From positions 1 through 14,145 of the forward strand of contig DAIUEV010000059.1 in NCBI GenBank assembly GCA_036844945.1: a stretch of DNA of 14,145 nt, read 5' to 3'. Below, piece after piece: positions 14,010-14,145 of the stretch. A program made the translations under genes and the position numbers. Within the stretch, counting starts at the first letter, position 1; each line of letters starts with the position of its first letter. This DNA is from Palsa-461 sp036844945. GTDB lineage: Bacteria > Actinomycetota > Acidimicrobiia > Acidimicrobiales > RAAP-2. The notes under the pieces were generated by a model that was not told the origin of the DNA, made no database searches, and saw nothing but the letters and a program-made list of their open reading frames with translations.

Positions 14010-14015
14010 TACGCT
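14010..14015 (+). promoter_or_regulatory. -10 box (TACGCT) of leaderless P450 promoter
   Basis: TACGCT lies 7 nt before the GTG at 14023, the same geometry as at ctaB and serS. There is no Shine-Dalgarno sequence, and no -35 hexamer is convincing. Confidence 0.45.
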
Positions 14016-14022
14016 TCGGCGC

Positions 14023-14145
14023 GTGCCAGAGCTCTTCGACGAGGGCTTCAAGGACGACCCGTGGACCCGCTACGCCGAGCTCCGGGCGCGCTCGCCCGTC
14101 CACCTCGACCCTCGGGGCTTCTACGTCCTCACCCGCCACGCCGAC
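14023..14145 (+). CDS. Cytochrome P450, N-terminal fragment (cut by window end)
   Basis: The 41 codons read MPELFDEGFKDDPW, then TRYAELRARSPVHL and RGFYVLTRHAD. This is the characteristic N-terminus of bacterial class I cytochrome P450s: a DPxxxYAxLRxxxPVH segment leading to the first beta strand with FxVLTRHAD. The haem-binding Cys and I-helix lie beyond the window, so substrate and subfamily cannot be told. The GTG start is supported by the TACGCT box 7 nt upstream. The gene follows the secretion operon by 27 nt but has its own promoter and is probably functionally unrelated to it. Confidence 0.8.
   Translation, partial: MPELFDEGFKDDPWTRYAELRARSPVHLDPRGFYVLTRHAD

Noticed and set aside
12391..14139. 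Long open frame (582 codons) on the minus strand opposite the coupling ATPase
   Set aside because: It is antisense to a gene with clear Walker motifs. Its translation is Arg/Gly/Pro-rich low-complexity sequence without domains, which is a common effect of very high GC at third codon positions.

Overview
The window is about 14 kb of very GC-rich, densely coding chromosomal DNA from a member of the Actinomycetota. Four things support this: the ctaA/ctaB/ABC-transporter neighbourhood also found in mycobacteria, a SenX3/RegX3-type two-component pair, a five-gene secretion cluster of the kind known from Streptomyces (SCO6880/SCO6881 families), and recurrent TANNNT -10 boxes placed 7-9 nt before start codons, which is typical of leaderless actinobacterial mRNAs. 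The class Acidimicrobiia is a reasonable guess, but it cannot be proven from this sequence.

Layout. Positions 1-55 (-) hold the 5' part of a tRNA-Glu(UUC). Positions 91-2692 hold haem A biosynthesis: ctaA (-) diverges from ctaB (+), and ctaB is followed directly by a TlpA-like membrane-anchored thioredoxin, so this block serves cytochrome c oxidase assembly. Positions 2696-4377 (-) hold an ABC-2 exporter pair (permease and ATPase, coupled by a GTGA overlap). Its ATPase gene diverges from serS (4443-5747, +). SerS converges on a two-component operon (-) in which a SenX3-like sensor kinase (6500-8002) is followed by a RegX3/PhoB-like response regulator (5754-6497). An 18-bp perfect palindrome contains both facing stop codons.

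Positions 8185-13995 (+) form one tightly packed operon of five genes encoding the inner-membrane core of a type IV secretion-like machine. In order they are: a small two-helix pilin-like protein (DUF6112 type), a polytopic VirB6/TrbL-like protein with a proline-rich tail, an SCO6880-family protein that looks like a VirB3 plus VirB4 N-terminal scaffold, a separate VirB4-type ATPase, and a VirD4/TraG-type coupling ATPase. All but the first junction are overlapping start/stop codons. No relaxase, integrase, lytic transglycosylase or VirB8/9/10 homologue lies in the window. A cytochrome P450 with its own leaderless promoter begins straight after it (14023, cut by the window end).

The T4SS-like operon is the most interesting part. 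It is a compact, relaxase-less set in which the VirB4 function appears split over two genes, next to a divergent phosphate-type signalling system. The best secondary observations are a low-complexity insertion of about 70 residues in the kinase ATP-binding domain, the stop-codon palindrome, and the contrast between the TANNNT leaderless promoters elsewhere and the complete absence of TA dinucleotides upstream of the secretion operon.
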